Part shown: positions 32,462 through 41,710 of the stretch, piece by piece
Position numbering within the stretch: the first letter of the stretch is position 1
How the letters are laid out: every line of letters begins with the position of its first letter
DNA from: a virus
Length of the DNA: 49,135 nucleotides
Virus record (IMG/VR): IMGVR_UViG_3300042111_000485
Coordinates: 1-49,135 of that record
Reading direction: 5' to 3' (one strand)
Notes under the pieces: generated by a model
What the model was told of the DNA's origin: nothing
The model's database searches: none
What the model saw: the letters and a program-made list of their open reading frames with translations, nothing else
Translations under genes and position numbers: made by a program

Positions 32462-33055
32462 TCAATCGACCTGTACGGACAACTCGCCGATGTCGATGAG
32501 CTGCTGGCGCACCGCGCCTTCGAGCAGTGTGTACATGCGGTGCGGCGGCACCTGCAGGTCCGAGGCCATCTGAAGCGCCACGCGCGCAGGCCAGTTGAGC
32601 CAGGCCTCCCGCTCGGCACGGGCCAGGCGGTACACATGGGCCACGGCCTCGGCGCGATCGACCAACTCGCCTTTTAAGCGGGCCAGGCGCACTTTGCTGG
32701 TCTGCGCCTTGAGCACCTCGTTGGCGGTGCGGGCCTGCAGCAGCGTGGTGCCGCCGCTGGTAAAGGCCCCCGGATGGCTGTTCGCCGCAGCCGAGCCCGC
32801 GGGGCCAACCGCCTCCCCCAAGGCCTCCCGAACGCTTTGGATGGCCTCGTTGGGCACAGGCCGTTGCAGGGCGCGCTGCGCGCCGCGCTGCTGCGCGGCA
32901 TCGGTGTTGCGCTGCCAATCCTCATCGGCCCTTTGCACATCAATGCTGCCATCGGGGTTGGCGGTGATGCGCCCGGTGGCCACGGCTTTGCGCACAGCCC
33001 CCTCGGATACCCCCCTGTGGCGTGCGTAGGCGCGCATCGAAAGAGCTTGGCTCAT
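32462..33055 (-). CDS. Terminase small subunit (Nu1-like)
   Basis: A 197-aa DNA-recognition subunit. The N-terminal winged HTH (MRAYARHRGVSEGAVRKAVA) and IDVQRADEDWQRNTD are typical Nu1-type features, followed by an Ala/Gln-rich linker and a C-terminal helix that would bind the large subunit. AAAGGTG lies upstream of the chosen ATG. Confidence 0.85.
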   Translation of the reverse strand: MSQALSMRAYARHRGVSEGAVRKAVATGRITANPDGSIDVQRADEDWQRNTDAAQQRGAQRALQRPVPNEAIQSVREALGEAVGPAGSAAANSHPGAFTSGGTTLLQARTANEVLKAQTSKVRLARLKGELVDRAEAVAHVYRLARAEREAWLNWPARVALQMASDLQVPPHRMYTLLEGAVRQQLIDIGELSVQVD

Positions 33056-33357
33056 GGCTGGCACCTTTTGCGAGCGCGTTCAAAGGTCAAGGGCTAAGCC
33101 TGAAAGGAGCCCAGCAGATGACGCCACCCCCGACGCGACCCATCCACTTCCGTGGTGTGTGATGAGGGTTTTGGCGTGATTTGAAGGGCATGCGCGGGCC
33201 AGTGCGGGCGTGCGAGGCCATGCCGGCCCGAGTGCCCGAGTGAATCCGTCTGAGACTTGCCCCGACTTGATGTATCCGGGAAATGAAGCGTTCATAGCGC
33301 TGTCGATCAACGCGACTGCATCCATCCACCTCGCAAGCCACTTTTTTGGAGCATTCA
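33056..33357. other. Divergent intergenic region between terminase and accessory genes
   Basis: 302 bases with no credible gene. It separates the leftward late operon from the rightward DUF6900 gene and should hold a late promoter and possibly the cos or pac site, but I see no clear -35/-10 pair or known site. Confidence 0.5.
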
Positions 33358-33669
33358 ATGAGCCCCCACCGCAAAGACCCTGTCACCCCAGTCACACCCC
33401 TGACCCCCGCCCCCAACGAACTGCTGGAGGCGATCGCCCGAGAGCATCTGCATGTCGAGACGCTTGAGACCCGCCACTGGGACCGGCTGGATTTTCATGA
33501 GGTGGCGGTGTGGGGGATTCGCTCGGCCTTGCAAGCGGCCTACGAAGCCGGTTGCCAAGCCACGCAAAGCGCAGGAAAGGCAGCCAACGCGGCAGCTGAG
33601 CGCCCCAATCGCGCGAAACGCGCCAAGGCAGATGCCCGGGCGTCTGCAGCCGCTGCCGCAGCGCTTTGA
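33358..33669 (+). CDS. DUF6900-like accessory protein
   Basis: A 103-aa protein with the segment LLEAIAREHLHVETLETRHWDRLDF, which matches DUF6900 proteins common in phages and plasmids of betaproteobacteria. The C-terminal third is Ala/Lys/Arg-rich. GGAG sits before the ATG at 33358. First of three plus-strand accessory genes; role unknown. Confidence 0.7.
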   Translation: MSPHRKDPVTPVTPLTPAPNELLEAIAREHLHVETLETRHWDRLDFHEVAVWGIRSALQAAYEAGCQATQSAGKAANAAAERPNRAKRAKADARASAAAAAAL

Positions 33670-33716
33670 AGAAAGTCGCAAGTCGCGTCATTGCCAACAC
33701 TCCCAAAGGAAATTCC

Positions 33717-34205
33717 ATGTCCCTGAGCCCATCCCAACGACAAGTCCTTGAAGCCGCCCTGGGCAATCCGGAGCGCCTGGTGGTTCATTTTCCAGACCAC
33801 CTCAAAGGTGGGGCCCGCGGCAAGGTCCTATCGGCCCTGCACAGCGCAGGCTTGATCACCCTGCACCAGGCATCCACAGCGTCCTTACCCGTCTACGCCG
33901 TGAGCGACGCAGGCCTGGCAGCGCTGGGCATCGAGCCACCTGCCCTGACACCCGACCCCGATCACGCCAGTGATCCAGACTCGTTGAGCGCTCCTCAGCG
34001 CATGCGCGAGGGCACCAAGCAGGCGGCACTGATGGCCCTACTGAAGAAGCCGCAAGGCGCAAGCCTGAGCGAGATGGCTCAGGTCAGTGGCTGGCAGGCG
34101 CACACCCTCCGCGGATTCATCGCCGGCAGCCTCAAAAAGAAGCGGGGCCTGGCAGTCACCTCCGAAAAGGCCCCGGGCCAGGAACGCCGCTACCGCATCG
34201 CCTGA
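33717..34205 (+). CDS. DUF3489 protein
   Basis: A 162-aa protein. The C-terminal half (REGTKQAALMALLKKPQGAS, MAQVSGWQAHTLRGFIAG, KKKRGLAVTSEKAPGQERRY) is a DUF3489 winged-helix-like domain; the first half is another small wHTH-like segment. Probable DNA-binding accessory protein. AAAGGA precedes the ATG at 33717, which rules out the longer reading frame. Confidence 0.8.
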   Translation: MSLSPSQRQVLEAALGNPERLVVHFPDHLKGGARGKVLSALHSAGLITLHQASTASLPVYAVSDAGLAALGIEPPALTPDPDHASDPDSLSAPQRMREGTKQAALMALLKKPQGASLSEMAQVSGWQAHTLRGFIAGSLKKKRGLAVTSEKAPGQERRYRIA

Positions 34206-34232
34206 AGCACCTTCATCCCAAGACCATCTGCC

Positions 34233-34676
34233 ATGACCATCAAAACCAAAGCCATGACCACAACCATGACTGCGACCAATGCCAATTCGGGGGCCCTCGC
34301 CGAGTCCAGACCCAAGGGCCAGGCCCTGGTGCTGACCATTGAACGCAAACCTCTGACTTTGGAGCTGGACGGGCAGCCCATCGAGGTCGAAGAGCTGGGG
34401 ATCCGACTGCCCTTTGCCCGCAAACCCGCCAACCTGGCCGACCTGTGTGCCAGTGGCCACTACATCGTCTACATCACGCAGACCCGGCTGATGACCCCCG
34501 AGGAGTTCGATGGGTTTTCGATGAACCTCATGGCGTCCCGCGATTGGCTCTCGGGCCAAGGCGGCTACGTGGGCCAGGGCCGGCTGTGCGTCGAAGTTCA
34601 CGCGCCAGGCCGGCCGTACCTCTATGTCGATCCGTCCGGCTCGGACTATGCGCGCTATGTCGCTCGGCTGGGTTGA
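34233..34676 (+). CDS. Unknown accessory protein
   Basis: Not recognised. A 147-aa protein with a Thr/Met-rich start, an ALVLTIERKPLTLELDGQPI beta-rich stretch and an aromatic C-terminus (GRPYLYVDPSGSDYARYVAR). It follows the DUF3489 gene by 27 nt. Its 3' end overlaps the 3' end of the convergent methyltransferase gene by 22 nt, so antisense pairing of the two messages is possible. Confidence 0.65.
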   Translation: MTIKTKAMTTTMTATNANSGALAESRPKGQALVLTIERKPLTLELDGQPIEVEELGIRLPFARKPANLADLCASGHYIVYITQTRLMTPEEFDGFSMNLMASRDWLSGQGGYVGQGRLCVEVHAPGRPYLYVDPSGSDYARYVARLG

Positions 34677-35923
34677 TCGACCACCGAAGCCAGCTGCCTG
34701 GCTTCGCTCAGGGTCAGGCCATCACGCTGGCGCACCGCCTGTTTGCCGCTGTAGTCCTGCCAGCGCTGGATGGTCACATCCACAAACTTGGGCTCGAGCT
34801 CCATCACAAAAGCGTGACGATCGAGCTTTTCGCAGGCGATCAGCGTGGTGCCCGAGCCGCCGAACATATCCAGCACCGTGTCCCGGCTCTTGGATGAGTT
34901 TTTAAGCGCACGCTCGACCAGTTCCACAGGCTTCATGGTCGGGTGCAAGTCGTTGACCCGAGGCTTGTTGTAGAACCAAACGTCCGACTGGTCTCGGTCC
35001 CCGCACCAAAAGTGGTCCGAGCCCTGCTTCCAGCCGTACAGGATGGGCTCGTACTGGCGCTGGTAGTCCGCACGCCCCAGCGTAAAAGCATTCTTGGCCC
35101 AAATCACAAACGTCGACCATTTGCCCCCTGCATCGAGCCAGGCCTTTTGCAAGGTGTGCAGCTCCGATGAGCTCATGCACACATAGCAGGCACCCTTGGT
35201 CACGGCCAGCAGGTTCTGACAGGCGTCATGCAGGAATTGATAAAAGCCCTCGCCCAAGGCATCGTTAAGGATGCGCCGGTCTTTGCCGCGCAGCTTGTCC
35301 TTGGCGCTGTTGCCGTAGTCAACGTTGTAGGGCGGATCGGTAAAGGCCATGTCCGCAAGCTGCCCGGCCATCAGGGTTTGCACGTCCGCAGAGACCGTGG
35401 CATCACCACACAGCAGCCGGTGGTTGCCCAGGATCCACAGGTCCCCTTGCCGGGAAACCGGCTGCAGAGGTGTCTCTGGAACCGCGTCGTCCTCGGTCAA
35501 GCCACCACTTGCCTGCCCGTCATCGAGTAAGCCGTCCAGCTCCTCTGGGCTAAAGCCAATGACGGAGAGGTCATAGTCCATCGACTGCAGCTCTGCGAGT
35601 TCCAATTTCAGGAGCTCCTGATCCCACCCGGCGTTTTCTGCAATACGGTTGTCGGCCAGGATGTAGGCCTTCTTTTGCTCAGGGGTCAGGTGCGCCAGCT
35701 CAATGACAGGCACCTCTTTAACGCCCAGCTTTCTGGCCGCCATCAAGCGCCCATGGCCAGCGATGACGCCCTTGTCCCCATCCGTGAGGATGGGGTTGGT
35801 CCAGCCGTACTCCACGATGGACGCGGCAATCTGGGCCACCTGGGCATCGCTGTGCGTGCGTGCGTTGCGTGCATAGGGAATGAGCGCGTCAATGGCGACC
35901 ATCCGGATCTGAGGATGCTGCAT
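34655..35923 (-). CDS. ParB-domain DNA methyltransferase
   Basis: A 422-aa phage DNA modification enzyme. The N-terminal ParB-like domain (RMVAIDALIPYARNARTHSD, VIAGHGRLMAARKLG, NRIAENAGWD) is fused to a methyltransferase with motif IV TDPPYNVDYG and motif I DMFGGSGTTLIA, so the order is IV then I, the beta-class adenine/N4-cytosine type. The target cannot be read from sequence. Likely protects phage DNA or regulates it. The start at ATG 35923 is by domain onset; a longer frame upstream is low-quality sequence. Confidence 0.88.
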   Translation of the reverse strand: MQHPQIRMVAIDALIPYARNARTHSDAQVAQIAASIVEYGWTNPILTDGDKGVIAGHGRLMAARKLGVKEVPVIELAHLTPEQKKAYILADNRIAENAGWDQELLKLELAELQSMDYDLSVIGFSPEELDGLLDDGQASGGLTEDDAVPETPLQPVSRQGDLWILGNHRLLCGDATVSADVQTLMAGQLADMAFTDPPYNVDYGNSAKDKLRGKDRRILNDALGEGFYQFLHDACQNLLAVTKGACYVCMSSSELHTLQKAWLDAGGKWSTFVIWAKNAFTLGRADYQRQYEPILYGWKQGSDHFWCGDRDQSDVWFYNKPRVNDLHPTMKPVELVERALKNSSKSRDTVLDMFGGSGTTLIACEKLDRHAFVMELEPKFVDVTIQRWQDYSGKQAVRQRDGLTLSEARQLASVVDQPSRAT

Positions 35924-36355
35924 CTCTTGCCTGTGAACATGCACCGGTGCTCGGGCCGGTGTGGACTGGTGTGGGGTAAACGGGTGGCGCCGCGCCTGCA
36001 GGTGCGGATCTGGAATGGGCCCTGCGTACCCGGTGCGTACGCGTACCCGGATTTCGGGACTATCGGTAGCGAAATCTCGCGCTGTTGCCCCCCGCATAGC
36101 ATCTTGGCCAGGAAGGACCCGTGCCATTTCGCAGAGAGCGGTCAAGGCCAGAGGAAGTGAGGCCCTAAGCGCGGTGCTTGAACGGAAAAGAGGGTGAGGC
36201 TTTGAATGCTTGACCGCCTGGGGTTGCGCTCAAAACCTCACCGTAGCCGAAAATGTAGCGCTGAATCGCCCAAATGTTGCAGGGCCCAAGCTGCCCTCAA
36301 ACCCGCGCATTCCCCCAGCGATTTCAATAGCGCCGCGCACGCGATTTAAAACACG
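35924..36355. other. 432-bp intergenic region with a 10-bp direct repeat
   Basis: No credible gene. The direct repeat GCGTACCCGG occurs at 36024-36033 and 36041-36050, with GTGCGTAC between. It could be a protein-binding site or part of an origin for the nearby primase-helicase; nothing more is visible. Confidence 0.4.
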
Positions 36356-36748
36356 CTAATTTCCTCCGCGCGTCTGGTTGAGCCGGTCGGCAATCACCTG
36401 CATGTCGCGCTTCCAGCGCCTCCAGGCCGTGGTGCGGTCGCAGGCAAAGCGCCTGCCGATCTCCTGCCAGTCGTAGCGCTTGGCGCGCATCCACACCAGC
36501 AATCGCTCATCGACCTCGAGCACCTGCACCCAGCGCATGGCTTCGAGCATGAGCTCAACGTCCTTAGGCGAGGGCGGGGGCAGGCGATAGAGCCGGTCTC
36601 GGTCCGGGTAACCCTCAAACTCCCCGCGCACGATCACGGGCCAGGCACTCACGTAGCCCTGCACTGCCACACGGGGCAAGCGCCTGGCGGTGCGGGCCGC
36701 CTCGGTGAACCGGTCGGCCACGGCCTCCAAGGTCCAAGGCTCATCCAT
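36356..36748 (-). CDS. DUF6362-family HTH protein
   Basis: A 130-aa protein. ARRLPRVAVQGYVSAWPVI and the C-terminal HTH (DWQEIGRRFACDRTTAWRRW) match DUF6362, a phage family with a putative sigma-like or DNA-binding role. AAGGAGA lies before the ATG (36748). Overlaps the upstream gene by 8 nt. Confidence 0.78.
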   Translation of the reverse strand: MDEPWTLEAVADRFTEAARTARRLPRVAVQGYVSAWPVIVRGEFEGYPDRDRLYRLPPPSPKDVELMLEAMRWVQVLEVDERLLVWMRAKRYDWQEIGRRFACDRTTAWRRWKRDMQVIADRLNQTRGGN

Positions 36749-36989
36749 GGCAGTCTCCTTGCGCTGGCCGCTGGCCATAGGGTCGCTGGCCATGTAGCCG
36801 CTCGCCATACAGCCGCTCGCCGATGCTGTGAATCAACTCGCGCTCCCATGGGCTCAGGCGCCTGTCGTCCTGGGCGATGACGAGGATGTGCTGCTCGCGC
36901 CAGCCTTGGCGCTTGGTCGCTTCCACGTCCATGGTCGTGGCTTGCATGCGCCCCAGGGGCGAGGGGTAACGGGCCTCAGGGCACTTCAT
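36741..36989 (-). CDS. Small phage protein, unknown
   Basis: An 82-aa protein (MKCPEARYPSPLGRMQA...). The core ATKRQGWREQHILVIAQDDR and PWERELIHSIGERLYGERL occurs in small phage genes beside DUF6362. GGGAGG is six bases before the ATG. The C-terminus carries GERLYGERLHGQRPYGQRP, an imperfect short repeat. Function unknown. Confidence 0.65.
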   Translation of the reverse strand: MKCPEARYPSPLGRMQATTMDVEATKRQGWREQHILVIAQDDRRLSPWERELIHSIGERLYGERLHGQRPYGQRPAQGDCHG

Positions 36990-37236
36990 GCGCGGCCTCC
37001 CAGCGTCATGTGGCAAGGTGCCGCCGATCCGTTCAGGCCGGCTGTAGCCGGCTTGAACCCATGGGGCAAAAGCGCCAGAACTGCCGATCTGGCGCAGGGC
37101 TCCGACGCAGACGACGCGGCAAAACACAGCTCTTCTATATGCGCGTACGCACGCCCGCGTAGAGAACTACTGTTTTGAACCGTCAGTTGTGTCAGGACGC
37201 AAAGATGGGTGGGGGCTCTCATGGTCTGTTTGCCTC

Positions 37237-39585
37237 TTAGTCGTCGTTGTTGTAGGGATAGGTGCGGGCAGGCAAGGCGGTGGGGGTTTTGAGATCCAGT
37301 CCCACGTAGCCACGCACGCCCATGGGGTTGCGCCACTTGTCAAACCGCCGGGCGAGCAAGGCGTCGGCGAAGCGGCGTTGGGTACCCACGTACTCGCCAC
37401 TGACCTCGGCCCACTGCTTCCAGTCGGCAAAGAGCGTGGCTGTCAGCGCCTTGCTGTTGGCGCCTAAGTTGCAGCGCTCGGCCAGCCACCGGCCCATGGC
37501 GTCCTCGGCCTCGAAGTACTCCTCGGTGGCCTGGACCACGGACTGGGGCTGCTTGAGGCCCTGGACCTGCCACAGCAGGCAGCCCTCCAGCGCCCAGGCC
37601 AAGATCCCGTCTCGTTCGGCCAAGAGCTTGTCGGTGAGCAGCGGATCGCGCTGTTCGGCGGGCACCGTGATCGTGAAAGGAATGAGGTGCATGCGGCGGC
37701 GCATGGCCTCATCGATGTTTCGGATCGCAGGCTTGTGGTTGCCGGCAATGAGCAGCTTGAACTGAGGCCGGTAGGTGAAAAAGTCCTGGTGCATCAGGCG
37801 CGCTGTGATGTCGTCGCCACCCGTGATCGCCTTGATCTTGGACTCATTCCAGCGCCTGCCCTGCTCCGTCTCCGTGGCCGAGACAAAGCGGGCGCCCCGA
37901 AGGCCAGCCAGGTCCGTGGGGTGGCGGTCGGTGCGCGTTTCCATGAAGGTGTCCATGGGCGCGTTGGCCGCGTAGTCGCCGAGGACCGTGGAGATCACGT
38001 TGACGAACACCGACTTGCCGTTGGCGCCCGTTCCGTACAGGAAAAACAGCGCGTGGGTGCTGATGTCGCCCGTCAGGCAGTAGCCCACCACCCGCTGCAG
38101 GTAGTGCTGCAGCTCCTCGTCGCCTCCGGTGACGTTGACCAAAAAGCTGCGCCACACCGGGCACGCCCCCTGGGGCGTAGCCGTGGTCACCTTGGTCATG
38201 CGCTGCTGGCGGTTGTGCGGCCCGCGGGTGCCGGTTTTGAGATCAACGATGCCGCCCGGGGTGTTCAAAAGCCACGGGTTGGCGTCCCACTCCTCGACCG
38301 TGGCGCTGTGCCGGGGGTCGGAGCGCACGATGCGCTCGATGGCCGACATGGTGCCGGCGCTCGCAAGCCGGGACTTTTGCTTGGCACCGTCTGCAAAGAA
38401 CGAGCCCACGCGCGCCACCTTGCGGCACAGGTGCTGCACATAAAGGGCCTTGTCCACGTTCCAGCGCACGCCGTTCCACACGAGCCACTTGCCCCAGGGC
38501 GCGCAGTAGCGCCAGTCCTCGGCAAACTCGTGCGTGAACGCCAGCGCCAGGCCGTCTTCGGTGCCGTAGTCGATGCCCTCGATCGGCAGGGGCACATCCT
38601 GCGGGTCCACCTGTCGCACCACGGGCAAGCGCTCGCCGACGGCCAAAAAGCCTGCGATGTCAAAGCCGTCGTGCACGGCGTCGGCGACGTCCCAGCCCTC
38701 GGGTTTTTCTGAAGGAGGCTGCAAGATGGCGCAGCTGATCGCTCCGGCCTTGAGGATGGCCTGGGAGGCGTGGTCGGCGTAGTGCCAGCCGGGCTTGTCG
38801 CGGTCGGGCCAGATGAGGACGTGTTTGCCTGAAAGTGGCGTCCAGTCCGTCTTGTCCACCGGCGCGTTGGCCCCATGCATGGCGGTCGTGGCGCACACGC
38901 CCAGATCGATCAGGGCCTGGGCGCACTTTTCTCCTTCGACCAGCACCACCTGCTCGGCCTTGAGAAGGCCCGGCTGGTTGTAAAGCGGCCGTGGGTCGGG
39001 TGGCGCCATCTTGCGACGGCGCACATCCCAGGGCCGAAACTCCTTGCGCCCGGGCTGCGGGTCGTAGCGGTAGACCACGGCCACCAGCTTGCCGGCTGCG
39101 TCCAGGTAATCCCACTTGGCTGTGGCCGGACCCAGCTCGTCCACCGGGGGCGCTTTGGCTTTGATTGGAGCCGCCATCTCCTGGGCTGCCATCTCCTGGA
39201 CGGCCGCAGCGGGGAAAGTAGCCACCCGGCCGAGCCACTCGCGGGCCTTTTGCATGACCTCAGTAAACTGGCCTTGCACGTCCAGGCGGTGGAAGCGTGC
39301 CACCAGGTCAAAGACGTCACCGCCGTCGCCCGTGGCCCGGTCGGTCCACAGGCCCGCCTTGGGGCCGGCCAGGAGCAGCTCCAGGCTGTCGCCGGCACCG
39401 CCCGCCACATCGCCAATCAAGAACTTGTTGTGCCGGCGCTTACCTTCGGGCCAGATTTGGGGCACCAGCACCGCAAGGCGTGCCACGAGCGCCTCACGGA
39501 CTTCTGACTTTTCCTGAAGAAGCTGGGCGGGATCTGGGGCGGGTTTTTTGAATGGGGGCTTGGCCGCATCGTTGAAATCAAGCAT
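37237..39585 (-). CDS. Phage primase-helicase (P4/D5 type)
   Basis: A 782-aa replication initiator. The N-terminal half has a Toprim-like region (VVLVEGEKCAQALIDLG, VLIWPDRDKPG), and the C-terminal half is an SF3-like D5/P4 helicase: Walker A YGTGANGKSVF (about residue 515-525), SATETEQGRRWNE, and MHLIPFTITVP. It would synthesise primers and unwind DNA at the phage origin. Overlaps the upstream HTH gene by 8 nt. The nearest gap of size after it is 37128-37236. Confidence 0.92.
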   Translation of the reverse strand: MLDFNDAAKPPFKKPAPDPAQLLQEKSEVREALVARLAVLVPQIWPEGKRRHNKFLIGDVAGGAGDSLELLLAGPKAGLWTDRATGDGGDVFDLVARFHRLDVQGQFTEVMQKAREWLGRVATFPAAAVQEMAAQEMAAPIKAKAPPVDELGPATAKWDYLDAAGKLVAVVYRYDPQPGRKEFRPWDVRRRKMAPPDPRPLYNQPGLLKAEQVVLVEGEKCAQALIDLGVCATTAMHGANAPVDKTDWTPLSGKHVLIWPDRDKPGWHYADHASQAILKAGAISCAILQPPSEKPEGWDVADAVHDGFDIAGFLAVGERLPVVRQVDPQDVPLPIEGIDYGTEDGLALAFTHEFAEDWRYCAPWGKWLVWNGVRWNVDKALYVQHLCRKVARVGSFFADGAKQKSRLASAGTMSAIERIVRSDPRHSATVEEWDANPWLLNTPGGIVDLKTGTRGPHNRQQRMTKVTTATPQGACPVWRSFLVNVTGGDEELQHYLQRVVGYCLTGDISTHALFFLYGTGANGKSVFVNVISTVLGDYAANAPMDTFMETRTDRHPTDLAGLRGARFVSATETEQGRRWNESKIKAITGGDDITARLMHQDFFTYRPQFKLLIAGNHKPAIRNIDEAMRRRMHLIPFTITVPAEQRDPLLTDKLLAERDGILAWALEGCLLWQVQGLKQPQSVVQATEEYFEAEDAMGRWLAERCNLGANSKALTATLFADWKQWAEVSGEYVGTQRRFADALLARRFDKWRNPMGVRGYVGLDLKTPTALPARTYPYNNDD

Positions 39586-39874
39586 GCACGGCGCCCTCCT
39601 CGGCCGAGCCTGGAAAGCCTGTGTGCGGGGCGCGCTGCTCAGGCGCGCTGGCCAGGCTCGCTGACATGCCCACCTGCCATCGGTGCAACTCGTCGAGGCG
39701 GTACCGGACCAATCGGTTGATGCTGTAAAACGGGATACCCAGCGCCTGGCGCTTGTAGGTGTTGACGAAAAAGTAAAGGGGCAGGTTCAAGGCGGCCGCC
39801 GCTTGCTGGGCGTTGAGGAAGGTGTCCGCTCGCTTGGCGCTGGCGTGCTGGAGCTGCGTGATCTCACAATTCAT
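39578..39874 (-). CDS. HTH DNA-binding protein (excisionase/MerR-like)
   Basis: A 98-aa protein with ADTFLNAQQAAAALNLPLYFFV and YSINRLVRYRLDELHRW, an excisionase-like wHTH and wing. AGGGAGAA precedes the ATG at 39874, deciding against an upstream start. Overlaps the primase by 8 nt; may regulate replication or aid excision. Confidence 0.72.
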   Translation of the reverse strand: MNCEITQLQHASAKRADTFLNAQQAAAALNLPLYFFVNTYKRQALGIPFYSINRLVRYRLDELHRWQVGMSASLASAPEQRAPHTGFPGSAEEGAVHA

Positions 39875-39942
39875 GACAAAGGTTCTCCCTGCAGGCCGCC
39901 TGGCAGCGGCCCGCATTGGTTGATGTTGGGGGTTGAAAAGCT

Positions 39943-40401
39943 CTACCCGAAGGTGGACGAGCCGGTGGGACTTGTTACCACCTCGGGCGCCAGGTTCATG
40001 CGCACGGGCGGGTACTTGCTGCGTTCATGCTCTTGGACCATGGCTTCCACATAGGCCGTGACGACGGCATCGATCAGCTGCAGGGCCTCGTCTTGGCTGT
40101 AGTGACCCAAGGGCTTGTCCATGCCAATCACACCGGCAGCCTGCCCCAGGGGTTTGAAGCAAGCCCGTCGGGCAGAAAGCTCAGCGTGTGTGGCGTTCAT
40201 GGCCGCACCTGGGTTCGCTTGGAGGCCGCGCTCCAGGCTTTGGATGCCCTTGAGGTACAGCCTGTGAAAGCACGCCTGGCATCGCCGCGAGCAAAACACC
40301 CAGTCGATCGGGTAGCGCTGGGCATGGCCCACCCGAAACCGGATGTCTACGTGCCCATAGCCCCGGGCCTCGCGGCAGCAGATCCAGCACATCATGGCCA
40401 T
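39943..40401 (-). CDS. DUF6511-like zinc-binding protein
   Basis: A 152-aa protein. The N-terminal CWICCREARGYGH and FCSRRCQACFH pattern gives a four-to-six-Cys zinc-binding site, matching DUF6511-type phage proteins. The C-terminal part ends in a predicted helix (YSQDEALQLIDAVVTAYVEA). Function unknown; part of the replication operon. Confidence 0.7.
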   Translation of the reverse strand: MAMMCWICCREARGYGHVDIRFRVGHAQRYPIDWVFCSRRCQACFHRLYLKGIQSLERGLQANPGAAMNATHAELSARRACFKPLGQAAGVIGMDKPLGHYSQDEALQLIDAVVTAYVEAMVQEHERSKYPPVRMNLAPEVVTSPTGSSTFG

Positions 40402-40407
40402 GGTTCA

Positions 40408-41163
40408 TCACTGCGCCCATGCCGGCGGCCCTTGCGTGGTGTGGGGGGCCGGCACGCGGCTGGCATGACCAACAGCAGGTGGCTGGGGCGCGTATGCGGA
40501 TGGGAAAGCAAGCATGGGGGCCGCCATGGCCGGCGCCCCACTTGCGCCACCGGGACCTCCAGTGCCGGGTCCTCCGGCGCCAGGACTGCCATCACGCACC
40601 ATCTTGAGCTCCACCAGCTCGGCGTAAGCCGGGTGGTCCGGCTCAATCACCAGCCGAATGAGGTTGCGCTGCTCACCCTTGGAGTCTTTCTCGACCCCGA
40701 TGCGCGCGCCAAACACCAGCCCGTCGAGTTCGGCAAAGCCTCGGATCTGCCGGGCGCGCAGCGCCTCTAGGGAGTGGTCGTCGGGGTGGATGCCGCGCGA
40801 GCTGTTGAGCACTGCCTTGATGAAGCTGCGCCCCATCTGACCCCAGGTGGGGCCTTTGTTGGAATGCAAGCCCACATTGCTCCACACCTTGCGCTTGGCA
40901 TACGGGCCGCTGAGTAAGACGAACTCACAGGCCAAAAACACAGCGCCGGTTTCTTCGGAGGCGGTGGCATAGCCGCCGGTCCATCCCTTGCTCGGGTCGT
41001 CGTAGCCGCCCGGCTTGATGGTCATGCGCACGAGCGCCTGGGTCCCTTTGGGGATGAGGTCAAAGCCGCCTTGCTGGGCATCGGCGTCATTGAAGTCACA
41101 CCAGTTGACGCTGCCTGTCGGGCTGGGGTGGTGAATTGAGGCGGGGTAAGAGTCTTGGTTCAT
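40408..41163 (-). CDS. Putative ssDNA-binding-like replication protein
   Basis: A 251-aa protein. A beta-rich core (GFDLIPKGTQALVRMTIKPG, KRKVWSNVGLHSNKG, FIKAVLNSSRG, ALRARQIRGFAELDGLVFG) is followed by a flexible Gly/Pro/Ala-rich tail, the shape of phage single-strand-binding and DUF669-like proteins. The assignment is tentative. It lies in the replication operon, upstream of the primase-helicase. Confidence 0.6.
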   Translation of the reverse strand: MNQDSYPASIHHPSPTGSVNWCDFNDADAQQGGFDLIPKGTQALVRMTIKPGGYDDPSKGWTGGYATASEETGAVFLACEFVLLSGPYAKRKVWSNVGLHSNKGPTWGQMGRSFIKAVLNSSRGIHPDDHSLEALRARQIRGFAELDGLVFGARIGVEKDSKGEQRNLIRLVIEPDHPAYAELVELKMVRDGSPGAGGPGTGGPGGASGAPAMAAPMLAFPSAYAPQPPAVGHASRVPAPHTTQGPPAWAQ

Positions 41164-41216
41164 GGGTGGATGTCGGTTGTCGTTTGAATGCAGGGGATGG
41201 CCGGGAGTGGCCGGAC

Positions 41217-41696
41217 TCACGGGGGGCTGGACAGCTGGGTGGACCCGGCCCAACGAATGCAGAACTGGGGCTCACCCAGGCGCACCTGGCGCGCCGGCTC
41301 GAAGGCGGCCTTGAGCATCGGATGCCAGCGCGCGTAGTCGGCTTCGGCGACCGACAGCTGGATCTGCATGAAGTCCTGCACGCGGTCACCGGCGGCCACC
41401 ATCCGATCGGCAATCTCGGACAAGTGCCGCTGGTCCCAGAGGACCTCGGTGGGCTGATTCATTTCGATCTGCAGGTCGCCGTCGTCGATGCACAGGCTGC
41501 GGTCACTGCTGCGCCCAAGCTGCTCGGCGTAGCGGATTTCCATGGCGCGGTTGATGCGCGCGCGCATCTGCTCGCTCCAGCGCTGCAGCTGCTCGACAGA
41601 GCCGCTGAAGTGAGCCAGCTCGTCTTTTGCCAAGCGGCTGATCTGGCCTTCGGAGAGGTCGGGCAGGGCCGCCTCGTTCAATTGAAGATGGTTCAT
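41217..41696 (-). CDS. Unknown phage early protein
   Basis: A 159-aa protein, mostly helical and acidic (SEGQISRLAKDELAHFSGSV, RWSEQMRARINRAMEIRYAE). AAAGGGGG is seven bases before the chosen ATG at 41696; an ATG at 41714 overlapping the previous stop is the alternative. Not recognised. Confidence 0.65.
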   Translation of the reverse strand: MNHLQLNEAALPDLSEGQISRLAKDELAHFSGSVEQLQRWSEQMRARINRAMEIRYAEQLGRSSDRSLCIDDGDLQIEMNQPTEVLWDQRHLSEIADRMVAAGDRVQDFMQIQLSVAEADYARWHPMLKAAFEPARQVRLGEPQFCIRWAGSTQLSSPP

Positions 41697-41710
41697 GGCG
41701 CAGCCCCCTT

